The notes under the pieces are model-generated. The model did no database searches. It worked only from the letters and a program-made list of their open reading frames with translations, and was not told the origin of the DNA. This document shows positions 1 through 8,141 of a stretch of 46,499 nucleotides of DNA, piece by piece; the stretch's first letter is position 1; each line of letters begins with the position of its first letter. Made by a program: the position numbers and the translations under genes. Source of the stretch: Lysobacteraceae bacterium NML07-0707 (GTDB taxonomy: Bacteria > Pseudomonadota > Gammaproteobacteria > Xanthomonadales > Xanthomonadaceae); the NCBI GenBank assembly GCA_002798295.1, contig NWQT01000020.1, positions 1 to 46,499 on the forward strand, given 5' to 3'.

Positions 1-2
1 GA

Positions 3-161
3 TACGACAATCTGAGAGACCAAATAGACTCGCCCTTTAGGCGTCAATACGGCATTACTATATGGATGTTCATCTGGGGACTCCTGAAGCAGGTGGTTTG
101 GCTTTGGAACCTCCATCTGGCTTTACCTCGGGTGAACAACTTGTTGGGAAACGACAGCTAA
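3..161 (+). CDS. C-terminal tail of an unidentified protein (5' truncated)
   Basis: Reading frame 3 is open from the window edge for 52 codons and stops with TAA at 159-161. The peptide has a strongly hydrophobic, Trp-rich stretch (ITIWMFIWGLLKQVVWLW) flanked by polar residues, so it could be the last membrane segment of a membrane protein. It is not a family I recognise, and with no start in view no function is proposed. Base composition is less GC-rich than the next gene, which leaves transferred or mobile DNA possible. The frame could be chance. Confidence 0.35.
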   Translation, partial: YDNLRDQIDSPFRRQYGITIWMFIWGLLKQVVWLWNLHLALPRVNNLLGNDS

Positions 162-207
162 ACGGGGATTTCTCCCTCATCAGCACACAATACCCGCCGG
201 AGCTTTC

Positions 208-801
208 ATGCAATCAATCTGTCTTTACTGTGGCTCAAAAGCCGGCCAACGCAGTGAATACGCTGCACTTGCCCATGCTTTCGGAAAAACCGTGGCCGAA
301 GCAGGGTTGCGCCTGGTCTATGGCGGTGGCCGGGTAGGCTTGATGGGTATCGCCGCCGATGCGGCGCTGGCATCAGGTGGCGAGGTGATCGGCATCATTC
401 CCCAGCAGCTGGTGGATTGGGAGGCCGCGCATCCCGGGCTGACCCGGCTGGAAGTGGTCGATACCATGCACCAGCGCAAAATGCGCATGTTCGAGCTGGG
501 CGATGCTTTCGTGGCGCTGCCCGGCGGCTTTGGCACGCTGGATGAAATGTTCGAGATGCTCACCTGGCAACAGCTTGGCATCAATAGCAAACCCTGCGCG
601 TTTCTAGGCACGCCGGGCTTCTGGCAGCCGCTGATGCAGATGATGGATCGCATGGTCGCCGAAGGCTTCTTGCCCGCCAGACAGCGTGAAAATGTCTGGC
701 AGGGCGAGGACATCGACGCGCTCTGGGCATGGATGCGCCGCTTCGATACGCAGCTCCCAAGCAGTCTGGTGGCTGAGCGCCGCCGGGAGCTGGCACTCTG
801 A
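208..801 (+). CDS. LOG family protein (TIGR00730-type Rossmann fold)
   Basis: A 197-residue protein of the LOG (LONELY GUY) / 'lysine decarboxylase-like' family. Characterised members are cytokinin riboside 5'-monophosphate phosphoribohydrolases that release a free base from a nucleoside monophosphate. Both family signatures are present: GGGRVGLMG at about residues 39-47 and PGGFGTLDE at about 105-113, the latter holding the catalytic Glu, with an Arg-Lys pair at about 90-91 that fits nucleotide binding. Length is typical. A GGAG sits just before the ATG. In bacteria the substrate is usually unknown, so only the family is certain. The stop is 17 nt before the next gene, so the two may be co-transcribed. 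Confidence 0.88.
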   Translation: MQSICLYCGSKAGQRSEYAALAHAFGKTVAEAGLRLVYGGGRVGLMGIAADAALASGGEVIGIIPQQLVDWEAAHPGLTRLEVVDTMHQRKMRMFELGDAFVALPGGFGTLDEMFEMLTWQQLGINSKPCAFLGTPGFWQPLMQMMDRMVAEGFLPARQRENVWQGEDIDALWAWMRRFDTQLPSSLVAERRRELAL

Positions 802-818
802 CTTCTTCGAGGCTTTTT

Positions 819-1811
819 ATGTCAATCCCCGAACACTTTAAGGCCTTTCGTATCCATAACGACCAGGCTGGCTATCGCAGCGGTATCGAAACCTTGCCGC
901 TGGACGCGCTGTCCGCGGGCGATGTCATCATCAAAACGGCGTATTCATCGGTCAATTACAAGGATGCCTTGGCAGGCACCGGCAAGGGCAAAATCCTGCG
1001 CCGCTTCCCGCTGGTGGGCGGCATTGATGTGGCCGGGCATGTGGTGCAAAGCCGCGATAGCCATTTCCGTGAAGGCGATGCGGTGCTGGTCACCGGCTGC
1101 GGCCTGTCTGAAACGCGCGATGGCGGCTATGCCCAGTACGCGCGACTGGAATCACAATGGATTATTCCACTGCCCGCCGGACTGTCGCCGCGCGAGGCGA
1201 TGATTCTGGGTACCGCCGGCTTCACTGCCGCACTCGCCCTGCTGCGCATGGAGGAGAACCGCCAGCATCCGGCACTGGGGCCTGTCGCTGTGACTGGCGC
1301 CACTGGCGGCGTTGGCTCGCTGGCTCTCAGTATTTTTAGAAAAGCGGGCTATGAGGTACATGCCATCAGTGGCAAGGCCGACCAGTATCGCTACCTGAAA
1401 TCACTGGGCGCAGCGCAAGTGCTGGGACGCGAGGTACTGGATACCCAGGCACCGATGCTATCGGCTCGTTTTGGCGGTGCACTGGACAATGTCGGTGGCA
1501 ACATGCTGGCCAGCTTGCTGGCGCAGACCGCGCCTTACGGCAATGTCGCTAGTGCCGGGCTTGCCGCCAGTGCCGAGCTGTCTGCCACGGTGATGCCATT
1601 CATCATTCGCGGAGTTTCACTGCTGGGTGTAGCCTCGGCCGGTACTGCCCGCGAGATTCGGGAGCGGGTTTGGGAAAAGCTCGCAAGCGACTGGAAACCG
1701 GACAATCTTGATGGCATCTGCACCCGGGAAATCGCCCTGGATGGCCTGCCAGAAGTCTTTGAGACAATGCTGGCGGGGCATTCGCTTGGCCGTACAGTGG
1801 TCAAATTCTGA
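819..1811 (+). CDS. Quinone oxidoreductase, YhdH/AcuI family (acrylyl-CoA reductase-like)
   Basis: A 330-residue zinc-independent medium-chain dehydrogenase/reductase. The N-terminal catalytic domain includes VNYKDALAGTGKG and the nucleotide-binding domain starts around residue 150 with VTGATGGVGSLA, a GxGxxG-type NADPH site. The YVV/YhdH family includes AcuI, which reduces acrylyl-CoA to propionyl-CoA with NADPH. Length equals the usual 325-330. ATG lies 17 nt after the LOG gene, with GAGG in the gap as a ribosome site. The exact substrate cannot be told from sequence; general acrylyl-CoA or quinone reduction in the cytosol is the reasonable call. Confidence 0.85.
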   Translation: MSIPEHFKAFRIHNDQAGYRSGIETLPLDALSAGDVIIKTAYSSVNYKDALAGTGKGKILRRFPLVGGIDVAGHVVQSRDSHFREGDAVLVTGCGLSETRDGGYAQYARLESQWIIPLPAGLSPREAMILGTAGFTAALALLRMEENRQHPALGPVAVTGATGGVGSLALSIFRKAGYEVHAISGKADQYRYLKSLGAAQVLGREVLDTQAPMLSARFGGALDNVGGNMLASLLAQTAPYGNVASAGLAASAELSATVMPFIIRGVSLLGVASAGTAREIRERVWEKLASDWKPDNLDGICTREIALDGLPEVFETMLAGHSLGRTVVKF

Positions 1812-1885
1812 CGCTCATCCTCTGCCCCATTCACGCAGCGCACACAAGCGGTTAGAATCCGTTCATCCTTAGGGGAAAAACACTT

Positions 1886-2251
1886 ATGGCTCGTATTCTT
1901 GTCGTTGATGATTCGCCCACCCAATTGACTGGCATCAGCCGCATCGTGGAGAAACTCGGTCACGAATGCCTGACCGCTGAAGACGGTGCCGCTGGCGTTG
2001 AAAAAGCCAAGGCCGAGCTGCCTGACCTGATCCTGATGGATGTGGTCATGCCCAATCTCAACGGCTTCCAGGCCACTCGCTCGATTGCCCGTGCCGTGGA
2101 AACTGCGCATATCCCGATCGTGCTGGTGACCACCAAGGACCAGGAGACCGACAAGGTCTGGGGGATGCGCCAAGGTGCCAAGGCCTATATCACCAAACCG
2201 TTTACCGAGGCTGAGCTAACCAGCGTTATCCAGCAATTGCTACCTGCCTAA
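1886..2251 (+). CDS. pilH: Stand-alone CheY-like response regulator, PilH type
   Basis: A 121-residue single receiver domain with no output domain. The acidic pocket is Asp8-Asp9, the phospho-acceptor is Asp52 in LILMDVVMP, the switch Thr is in VLVTTK (about 82-83) and the conserved Lys is Lys104 in YITKP. Sequence and length match PilH, the receiver that works with PilG in the Pil-Chp twitching-motility pathway, where it counteracts pilus extension signalling. AGGGG lies about 10 nt before ATG. The partner pil-chp genes are not in this window, so PilH is inferred from similarity rather than context. A generic CheY-family receiver is the alternative. Confidence 0.8.
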   Translation: MARILVVDDSPTQLTGISRIVEKLGHECLTAEDGAAGVEKAKAELPDLILMDVVMPNLNGFQATRSIARAVETAHIPIVLVTTKDQETDKVWGMRQGAKAYITKPFTEAELTSVIQQLLPA

Positions 2252-2275
2252 GCCCACAACAAGCCCAACTTCACT

Positions 2276-2296
2276 GCCGGGTGCAGAGCGCCCGGC
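2276..2296. terminator. Hairpin between convergent pilH and cbpA
   Basis: GCCGGG and CCCGGC arms (2276-2281 and 2291-2296) separated by 9 nt, placed between the two convergent stop codons. It has no T-run, so it may act as an mRNA 3'-end stabiliser rather than an intrinsic terminator. Confidence 0.35.
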
Positions 2297-2310
2297 GTAG
2301 CTTTGCAAGA

Positions 2311-3180
2311 TTAGCTTTCAAACGCCATACGCAGGTTCTGGTAAGCCGAGCGCTGCTCATCAGTACGCGGCACCGGCGCCAAGACTTCCAGCTCGACAAT
2401 CTGGTCGCCCGGCACTCCACCCGGCAGGCCACGGCCACGCAACCGCAGCTTTTTTCCGGCCTCCGAGCCTGCCGGGATTTTCAGCTCGACCGCGCCTCCC
2501 AGCGTCGGCACTTTCACCGTATCGCCCAAGGCAGCCTGCCAGGGCATGACTTCCAGAACATGAATCAGGTTACGGCCATCGACTTCAAAGTGCGGATGGG
2601 CGGCATATTCGATTTCCAGCAACAAATCGCCATGCGTGCCTTGCCCCTTCAGGCGAATCACCTTGCCGGGGGCAATGCCCCTGGGTAGCTTTACATCCAG
2701 CGATTTGCCGCCGACGCTGACCCGCACCGAGTCGCCGTTATAGACCTTCTCCAAGGGCACCGAGAGCTTGGCGCGCGTATCGCCACGCGGCGCGGCGTGC
2801 CCTGCACCTGGTGAAAACCCACCGGCACGGCGTTGGCCAAAAATCTGCTCGAAGAAGTCACTGAAGCCGCCATGCCCACCGCCGCCGGCAAAGATTTCTT
2901 CATAGTCAAAGCCCGGATGGCCACCGTAACCACCCTGCGGTGGCACTTCGTCACCGGGACGAAAGCCGCGACTACGCAGCTGATCATAAGCGGCGCGCTT
3001 TTGCGGATCGCGCAATGCCTCATAGGCTTCATTGACCGCCTTGAACTTGTCTTCAGCCCCGGCTTCTTTGCTGACATCCGGGTGATATTTGCGCGCCAGA
3101 CGGCGGTAAGCGCTTTTGATTTCGGCATCGCCCGCTGAAGGCTCAACCCCGAGTGTGGCGTAATAATCCTTGAATTCCAT
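2311..3180 (-). CDS. cbpA: Curved DNA-binding protein / DnaJ-type co-chaperone
   Basis: A 289-residue type II J-domain protein. The J domain (about 1-70) carries the HPD motif at 33-35, which stimulates DnaK ATPase. A Gly/Phe-rich linker (about 75-130) follows, then the two-part substrate-binding C-terminal domain. There is no zinc-finger Cys cluster, which separates it from DnaJ and fits CbpA. I chose MEFKDYYATLG at 3178-3180 because every J domain begins like this; the open frame extends about 90 codons upstream into unrelated sequence. The cbpM partner gene is not adjacent. It is divergent from the peroxiredoxin gene; both are stress-related, so the 117-nt gap probably holds both promoters. 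Confidence 0.9.
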   Translation of the reverse strand: MEFKDYYATLGVEPSAGDAEIKSAYRRLARKYHPDVSKEAGAEDKFKAVNEAYEALRDPQKRAAYDQLRSRGFRPGDEVPPQGGYGGHPGFDYEEIFAGGGGHGGFSDFFEQIFGQRRAGGFSPGAGHAAPRGDTRAKLSVPLEKVYNGDSVRVSVGGKSLDVKLPRGIAPGKVIRLKGQGTHGDLLLEIEYAAHPHFEVDGRNLIHVLEVMPWQAALGDTVKVPTLGGAVELKIPAGSEAGKKLRLRGRGLPGGVPGDQIVELEVLAPVPRTDEQRSAYQNLRMAFES

Positions 3181-3297
3181 CGTATTTCTGCGCCTAGGCA
3201 TGATTGCAGATGGTTTGGATATGCGGCAAGTACGCGGGTTTTTCAAGCACTTGCCAAGCTGGCAAAATGTCTGGAATTCATAAATCAAGGAATTTTC

Positions 3298-3780
3298 ATG
3301 AGCATTCAAATCGGTGAGCGTATCCCTGAAGTCATGCTGCAGTCGGTGGGCAAGGATGGCTTTGAGAAAGTCTCCAGCACGCAATTGTTCCAGGGGCGGC
3401 GGGTGTTGCTGTTTGCCGTTCCTGGCGCTTTCACCCCAACCTGCTCCGAGCAGCATCTGCCGGGCTATATCGCCTCACTGGATACGTTTGCCCAGCGCGA
3501 TGTGGCAGTGATGTGCCTGTCAGTCAATGACCCGTTCGTGATGCAGGCCTGGGGCAAGGCGGCCAATGCACCGGAGGGCTTGCAGATGCTGGCCGATGGC
3601 AATGCCGAATTTACCCAGGCGCTGGGGCTGGCGATGGATGGCAGCGCCTACGGCATGGGTTTGCGCAGCAAACGCTATGCGCTGTATGCCGAAGACGGGG
3701 TGGTCAAAGACCTGCAAGTGGAAGCGCCGGGTGAATTCCGCGTATCGACGGCGGATTACATGTTGCAGCGTCTGCCTTAG
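3298..3780 (+). CDS. Peroxiredoxin, Prx5 (AhpE/TSA-like hybrid) family
   Basis: A 160-residue thiol peroxidase. The active-site motif PGAFTPTCS (about 42-50) puts the peroxidatic Cys at 49, and the downstream pattern is that of Prx5 enzymes, which reduce hydrogen peroxide and alkyl hydroperoxides using glutathione/glutaredoxin. It has no fused glutaredoxin domain. AAGGAA sits 6 nt before ATG. The stop codon TAG (3778-3780) forms part of a TTAG sequence that directly abuts an IS5-type end, so the insertion landed at the very end of the gene without changing the protein. Confidence 0.92.
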   Translation: MSIQIGERIPEVMLQSVGKDGFEKVSSTQLFQGRRVLLFAVPGAFTPTCSEQHLPGYIASLDTFAQRDVAVMCLSVNDPFVMQAWGKAANAPEGLQMLADGNAEFTQALGLAMDGSAYGMGLRSKRYALYAEDGVVKDLQVEAPGEFRVSTADYMLQRLP

Positions 3781-4404
3781 AGCCTGTTCAAAATCTTTTC
3801 AATGATGGGTCTATGCTCTTTGCATGGAAGCGAAATATCCGAGCGACATCAGCCGCAAACAATTTGAGCTTGTACGCCCTTTGCTGGAGAGTGCGCGCAA
3901 GAGCACGCGGCCACGTACAGTTGACCTGTATGAGGTGTTCTGTGCCGTGTTGTACTGGCTGCCAATGGCGGGCGCTGCCCAGTGACTTTCCTAAATGGCA
4001 CACGATCTACGCGTACTTTCAGATCTGGAGCGAAGTGAATGATGAAGGAGCGAGCCTTCTGGCATGGTCTGCAATAAACAGGAGCGCTGGCTTCGCTTGC
4101 ACGTTGCAAGCTGGGATTGAAGTGAGTGCAAGCCTTGCCGTGTGACAGCGGTTATGCAGAACGCCCCTTTGCGCAGGGCGTACAGGACATTCTGGGCGAA
4201 CACGTGATGGTGCAGATAGCCAAACGCAGTGAGTTACACAGCTTCAAGGTGATATCTCAGCATTGGATTGTCAAGCGCAGCTTTGCCTGCTGGGAGAAAA
4301 GCAGACGACTGTGGAAGAACTGCGAACGCTTGCTCAATACCAGCTTGCACTTCATCCACCTCGCTTTCCTGGCTCTCATACTCAAAAGATTTGGTAATTC
4401 CTAG
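3781..4404 (+). pseudogene. Decayed IS5-family insertion sequence (transposase remnant)
   Basis: The left end AGCCTGTTCAAA follows TTAG, a YTAR target typical of this IS5 group. A start at 3824 reads [20 protein letters not shown], the usual N-terminus, to about codon 45. There a small deletion shifts the frame; [13 protein letters not shown] continues in another frame to about 4045. The middle of the transposase, including most of the DDE core, is gone. The C-terminal end resumes at about 4136 (GYAERPFAQGVQDILGEH ... KRSELHSFKV ... LLNTSLHFIHLAFLALILK) and stops at 4404. The right terminal repeat was not found. It cannot make transposase. The same left end recurs at 37977. Confidence 0.85.
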
Positions 4405-4436
4405 CCAAACCGGATCAAATCTTGGAGGATTTGGTC

Positions 4437-4822
4437 ATGAAGCATTGTCCCGAGTGTGGCGGCGCCAGGCATTACCGTCTGGGCGACGGATGCTTCAAGT
4501 GCCGAGCTTGTGGCAGGCGCTTGAGCTGGACACCGGTATGGGATTGAGTGCGACTGCCTGCCAAGGTCAAGCATCGTTTGCTGGACTTGTTTGTCTTGGG
4601 AGTGTCTTGTTATCGACAACACTTTGATACCGAAGCCAGTAGCGCTGCCCGTGAACGCTTCTACCTACTGCTGCGTACCTATTGCGCGCAAGCCGAGCAG
4701 CTCATAGAGCCCCCTTCGAGGGAGCCATCGAATGCGATGAGACTACCTTTGGCGAGGTCAGAAAGGGCAAGCGTGGCTCTGGGGCGCGGCCGGCAAGGTC
4801 ATCGTGTTTGGGTTCATCTGAA
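4437..4822 (+). pseudogene. Decayed IS1595-family transposase, 3'-truncated
   Basis: An ATG at 4437 opens a zinc-ribbon N-terminus with two Cys pairs (HCPECGG ... CFKCRACGRR), characteristic of IS1595-family transposases. An in-frame TGA at 4545-4547 follows TPVWD, and the homologous sequence continues at once in the same frame (RLPAKVKHRLLDLFVLG ... ARERFYLLLRTYCA). It then shifts frame at about 4710 to GAIECDETTFGEVRKGKR, which contains the first part of the DDE-type catalytic region, and shifts again to read GKVIVFG before similarity ends near 4815-4822. One nonsense codon, two frameshifts and loss of the 3' half make it inactive. It lies 33 nt behind the IS5 remnant. Confidence 0.82.
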
Positions 4823-4860
4823 CGAACTTTTAGAGAAGTTATACATTTCTCTTTGGATTT

Positions 4861-6117
4861 TCAGGCAAAGCGCGTCGGGGAGAATGGTGCCGGATCGACC
4901 GCCGGCTCGCGCCCGGTCATCATGTCGGCCAAAAGCTGCCCGGTGCCGGCGCTCATGCCGATCCCCATCATGCCGTGACCTGCTGCCATCCAGCTGCGCG
5001 CACGTCCCGGAATCCGGCCAATCAATGGCATATCGTCCAGCGACATCGGCCGCCAGCCAAACCAGCGCTCGCGCACCCGCGGCCCCAGCGGTTGATGCAG
5101 GAACTCGGCAGCGCCACGCTCAAGCGCAGCCAGACGTCGCTCGTTGAGCGTATCGTCATAGCCGGAAAATTCCATGGTGCTGCCCAACCGGTAGCCACTG
5201 CCCCAGGCGGTGACGCAGACCGAACAAGGCCGCAAAATCACCGGCGTGCTCGGCACCAGCGCCGGCGCATCATAGGTAATCGAATACCCTTTGCCAGGCT
5301 GGATGACTGAGCGCAGCCAGGGTGCTCCCACTGCCTCGCCCAGCAGCGCCGACCAGGCGCCTGCGGCCAAAACCATTTCGCCAGCACGCATCACGCCGCG
5401 CGAGGTATGCAATACACAGTGGTCATTTTCTTCCTGTACGCGCTGCAAGGCGCAATCGCCGATGATCTCCACCCCCTTCTCGCGCGCGACCCGTGCCAGC
5501 TCGTACACATAGGCATCCGGGCGCAGCATGGCATCCCCGGCAAAGCGGATCGCGCCGGCAAGACCGGGCTTGAAAGCCGGCTCACGGCGCTCGTATTCGG
5601 CACCATCCACAAGCTCCACGGAAATGCCCAGCTCGTGCAGCAGCGGGATTTCAAACTGCTCCTCCTCAAACACCTTGGCTTCGCGGAATACATAGTCCTG
5701 ACCGCTTTCCTGAAACTCGCAGGCCAGCTGGTAATGCGCAATCCAGTCCTGGATACGCTGCCTGGAATCGGCCAGCAAGGTGTATTTGCCCTGCGCACTG
5801 CGCCGCCAGTCACGCTCGTTGCAGCGCAATGCAAAACGCATCAGCCAACGCCACAGGCGCGGATCCATTTTCGGATGCACATACAGCGGCGCATCGGGTG
5901 TAAACATCCAGCGCAATGCCGTCATGATGGTACCCGGCGCAGCCAACGGCGGCGCGTGGCTGGGCGTCAAGGTGCCGCAATTACCGTGCGAAGCGCCTGC
6001 CGCAACCCCCTTGGCATCAATCACCTTCACACTCCGGCCAGCCTCGGCCAGCGCCAGTGCGGTACACAGGCCAACCGCCCCTGCCCCCACCACGACCACA
6101 TCGCTATCTAGTTTCAT
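4861..6117 (-). CDS. FAD-dependent oxidoreductase, D-amino acid dehydrogenase (DadA)-like
   Basis: A 418-residue DAO-family flavoprotein. The N-terminal dinucleotide fold reads VVVVGAGAVGLCTALALAEAG (about 7-27). The C-terminal signature holds RPMSLDDMPLIGR followed by AAGHGMMGIGMSAGTG, as in DadA enzymes, which deaminate D-amino acids and pass electrons to the membrane chain. Length matches the usual 410-435. The start at 6115-6117 places the Rossmann motif at the normal distance; an upstream in-frame extension looks non-coding. The first DadA motif after the start ends AEAGRSVKVIDA. The stop lies only about 40 nt from the IS1595 remnant, so the gene's original downstream neighbour has been replaced. 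Confidence 0.82.
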   Translation of the reverse strand: MKLDSDVVVVGAGAVGLCTALALAEAGRSVKVIDAKGVAAGASHGNCGTLTPSHAPPLAAPGTIMTALRWMFTPDAPLYVHPKMDPRLWRWLMRFALRCNERDWRRSAQGKYTLLADSRQRIQDWIAHYQLACEFQESGQDYVFREAKVFEEEQFEIPLLHELGISVELVDGAEYERREPAFKPGLAGAIRFAGDAMLRPDAYVYELARVAREKGVEIIGDCALQRVQEENDHCVLHTSRGVMRAGEMVLAAGAWSALLGEAVGAPWLRSVIQPGKGYSITYDAPALVPSTPVILRPCSVCVTAWGSGYRLGSTMEFSGYDDTLNERRLAALERGAAEFLHQPLGPRVRERWFGWRPMSLDDMPLIGRIPGRARSWMAAGHGMMGIGMSAGTGQLLADMMTGREPAVDPAPFSPTRFA

Positions 6118-6133
6118 GATTTCTACCCGGTAA

Positions 6134-6161
6134 CAAAAACGGCCCGGCATGAACCGGGCCG
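6134..6161 (-). terminator. Rho-independent terminator of slyD
   Basis: On the minus strand a perfect 8-bp GC stem (CGGCCCGG / CCGGGCCG, 6140-6147 with 6154-6161) with a 6-nt loop is followed by TTTTTGTT. It directly follows the slyD stop codon and separates slyD from the dadA-like gene. Confidence 0.85.
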
Positions 6162-6176
6162 CATTGATTCAATCCA

Positions 6177-6659
6177 TCAGTGCTGGTGGCCACCGTCGCC
6201 GTGGACATGACCGTGCTCGATTTCTTCCTTGCTCGCTTCACGCACTTCAACGATTTCGATTTCAAACGACAAGTCCTTGCCGGCCATCGGATGGTTGAGG
6301 TCAATATCCACTGCGGTCATGCCGACCTTGACCACCGTCACTGCACGCGGACCGAAATTGGTGTTCAGCACCACCTGCATGCCCGGCTCCAGCTTGACGC
6401 CCTGAAAGTGCTTCTTCGGCACGCGCTGGGTCATGCCTTCACGACGCTCGCCATACGCCTCGGCTGCCGGCACGTCCACGCTGAACTTTTCACCAGCCTC
6501 ACGGCCTTCCATGGCTTTTTCCAGACCCGGAATGATATTGCCGTGACCAATCAACACTGCCAGCGGCTCGCCCCGCTCATGCGAGTTTTCAACGGGTTCT
6601 TGCCCTTTTTCGGCAACGGAATAATGGAAACGAACGGCCCGGTCTTTTTCAATCTTCAT
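6177..6659 (-). CDS. slyD: FKBP-type peptidyl-prolyl cis-trans isomerase SlyD
   Basis: A 160-residue cytosolic prolyl isomerase and chaperone. It begins MKIEKDRAVRFHYSV, has the split FKBP domain with an inserted 'flap' chaperone domain (about 70-125), and ends in a short His-rich tail (HGHVHGDGGHQH) that can bind nickel, as in E. coli SlyD, which helps hydrogenase metal insertion. The tail here is much shorter and lacks the Cys-rich part, so metal storage is likely weak. No hydrogenase genes are in view. It is transcribed alone, with a strong terminator just downstream. Confidence 0.92.
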   Translation of the reverse strand: MKIEKDRAVRFHYSVAEKGQEPVENSHERGEPLAVLIGHGNIIPGLEKAMEGREAGEKFSVDVPAAEAYGERREGMTQRVPKKHFQGVKLEPGMQVVLNTNFGPRAVTVVKVGMTAVDIDLNHPMAGKDLSFEIEIVEVREASKEEIEHGHVHGDGGHQH

Positions 6660-6739
6660 GAAGTACTCGCAATAAACACTTGAAATTCAAGGAGGGATAA
6701 GGTCAAACTTTGGCTGTCCTAGTTCCAGGGAGCAGCCAA

Positions 6740-7300
6740 ATGTCCGGCCATTATCCAGACAGCATGCTTTTGACGCCAGCACGTTTGCAAAACACGCTTG
6801 TCGGCGCCTTGATTTTCTTGCTGCCAAACTGCGCCGCACAGGCCAATGAGCTGGACAGGTGGCTGGCCCAAACCAGCATCGCGCCGCCCCAGCACACTCC
6901 GGTTGAACGCACCAGTCAGGCCAATTCGGTATTGATGCGCGCCCTGAGCTTGGTCGGCACCCCCTATGTATGGGGCGGCAATACCCCGGAAAGCGGCTTT
7001 GATTGCAGCGGCCTTGTGAACTATGTCTTCCGCGACATGCTGAATCTGCGCCTGCCCCGCACCTCGCGCGAGCTTTCCGCCCTCTCCGCCCCATCTGTTG
7101 CCAAAAGCGCGCTGGCAACCGGCGATTTGGTATTTTTTGCAAACGGTGGCACAGTCAGCCACGTCGGCATCTATGTCGGTGATGGCCGTTTCATCCATGC
7201 ACCACGCACCGGCGGCACCGTACGCATGGAGCGGCTGGATGGGCGCTACTGGCAAACCCGCTACGCTGGCGCACGACGGGTACTGGCTCCGCGCCCCTGA
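6740..7300 (+). CDS. Secreted C40 peptidase, NlpC/P60 family (first of two)
   Basis: A 186-residue protein: signal peptide with hydrophobic core (about 19-33, TLVGALIFLLP) ending near AAQA, a short linker, then an NlpC/P60 domain that cuts peptidoglycan stem peptides in the periplasm. The catalytic Cys89 is in FDCSGLVNYVF, His141 in VSHVGIYVGDG and the third residue is His153 in FIHAPRTGG. I chose ATG 6740 because AGGGAG lies 8 nt upstream; ATG 6764 is the alternative and would shorten the signal n-region. It lies 150 nt ahead of a paralogue in the same orientation. Confidence 0.85.
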   Translation: MSGHYPDSMLLTPARLQNTLVGALIFLLPNCAAQANELDRWLAQTSIAPPQHTPVERTSQANSVLMRALSLVGTPYVWGGNTPESGFDCSGLVNYVFRDMLNLRLPRTSRELSALSAPSVAKSALATGDLVFFANGGTVSHVGIYVGDGRFIHAPRTGGTVRMERLDGRYWQTRYAGARRVLAPRP

Positions 7301-7310
7301 TCCACAGTCA

Positions 7311-7420
7311 AATTACGCTTCAACAATAAGTTGCAACGAGTTTTGCAACAAAAATCATCTCAATTAGCAATAATTTAACAAAATAACAACATCTTTCTCG
7401 GCTTTTACATGCACAATCCG
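7311..7420 (+). promoter_or_regulatory. AT-rich upstream region with direct repeats (nlpC2)
   Basis: About 100 nt far richer in A/T than its surroundings. It holds two TTGCAAC copies 12 nt apart start to start (7331-7337, 7343-7349), then runs such as AATTTAACAAAATAAC. This looks like a promoter with a possible regulator or upstream activating site for the second peptidase gene. No regulator is identified. Confidence 0.4.
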
Positions 7421-7451
7421 CCGCTGGATTTAGCACAGTGAAGACCGCGTG

Positions 7452-8096
7452 ATGAAACTAACCCTTCTCCACGGCCGCTCCGGCACCCCTATCAGTAACC
7501 ATCGCAGTAGCCGCATCCTGGCTGCTGTACTGCTTGCCCTGCTATCAGCTCCGGCATTTTCTGCAAACCCTGCCGAAGCCAACTCGCCCCAAGTGTCAGC
7601 AGGCAAGACCGCATCTGCCTCAGCAATCAATCCCAACCTTTTGCTCGCAGCTGCCTCCCTGCCCCCGGCACTGCCGGCTGTTTCCTCCATTCAGGCAAAC
7701 AGCACCCCCCAAGACAATCGCGTTCAACGACTACTGAAAAGCGCCCTGTCCCTGCTTGGTACCCCTTATCGCTGGGGCGGCACAACTACCGAAGGCTTTG
7801 ACTGCAGCGGCTTGGTTGGCTATGTATTCCGCAACACGCTCGGCATTGAACTGCCACGTGTTTCACGCGATATGGCTACCCGTGGCGAGCGCATTGCCCG
7901 CGATCAAATGGCTGAAGGTGACTTGGTATTCTTCAGCCGTACCGGAAAACGTATTGATCATGTAGGCATTTATCTTGGTAACGGTCAATTCGTGCATTCT
8001 CCGCGAACCGGCCGCAATGTTTCGGTCTCCCGTCTGGATACCGGCTACTGGGCCGGCAAATTCATGCAGGCGCGCCGCGTCGCTCTGGAAAATTGA
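7452..8096 (+). CDS. Secreted C40 peptidase, NlpC/P60 family (second of two)
   Basis: A 214-residue paralogue of the preceding gene. It has a long signal peptide (hydrophobic core about 22-37, LAAVLLALLSAPAF), an Ala/Ser/Pro-rich linker to about residue 90, and the NlpC/P60 domain with Cys118 (GFDCSGLVGYVF), His170 (IDHVGIYLGNG) and His182 (FVHSPRTGR). It is predicted to be a periplasmic or outer-membrane-associated peptidoglycan endopeptidase like MepS/Spr, but there is no lipobox. The start is ATG 7452; a GTG one codon earlier is possible. It has its own unusually AT-rich upstream region. Confidence 0.85.
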   Translation: MKLTLLHGRSGTPISNHRSSRILAAVLLALLSAPAFSANPAEANSPQVSAGKTASASAINPNLLLAAASLPPALPAVSSIQANSTPQDNRVQRLLKSALSLLGTPYRWGGTTTEGFDCSGLVGYVFRNTLGIELPRVSRDMATRGERIARDQMAEGDLVFFSRTGKRIDHVGIYLGNGQFVHSPRTGRNVSVSRLDTGYWAGKFMQARRVALEN

Positions 8097-8141
8097 AAAC
8101 CATTGGCGATATTGCCATCGCCAAATGCTCGATCTGCTCTC

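Noticed and set aside
3251-3297. Sigma-70 promoter for the peroxiredoxin gene (TTGCCA at 3251)
   Set aside because: No -10 element at an acceptable spacing; left out rather than guessed.
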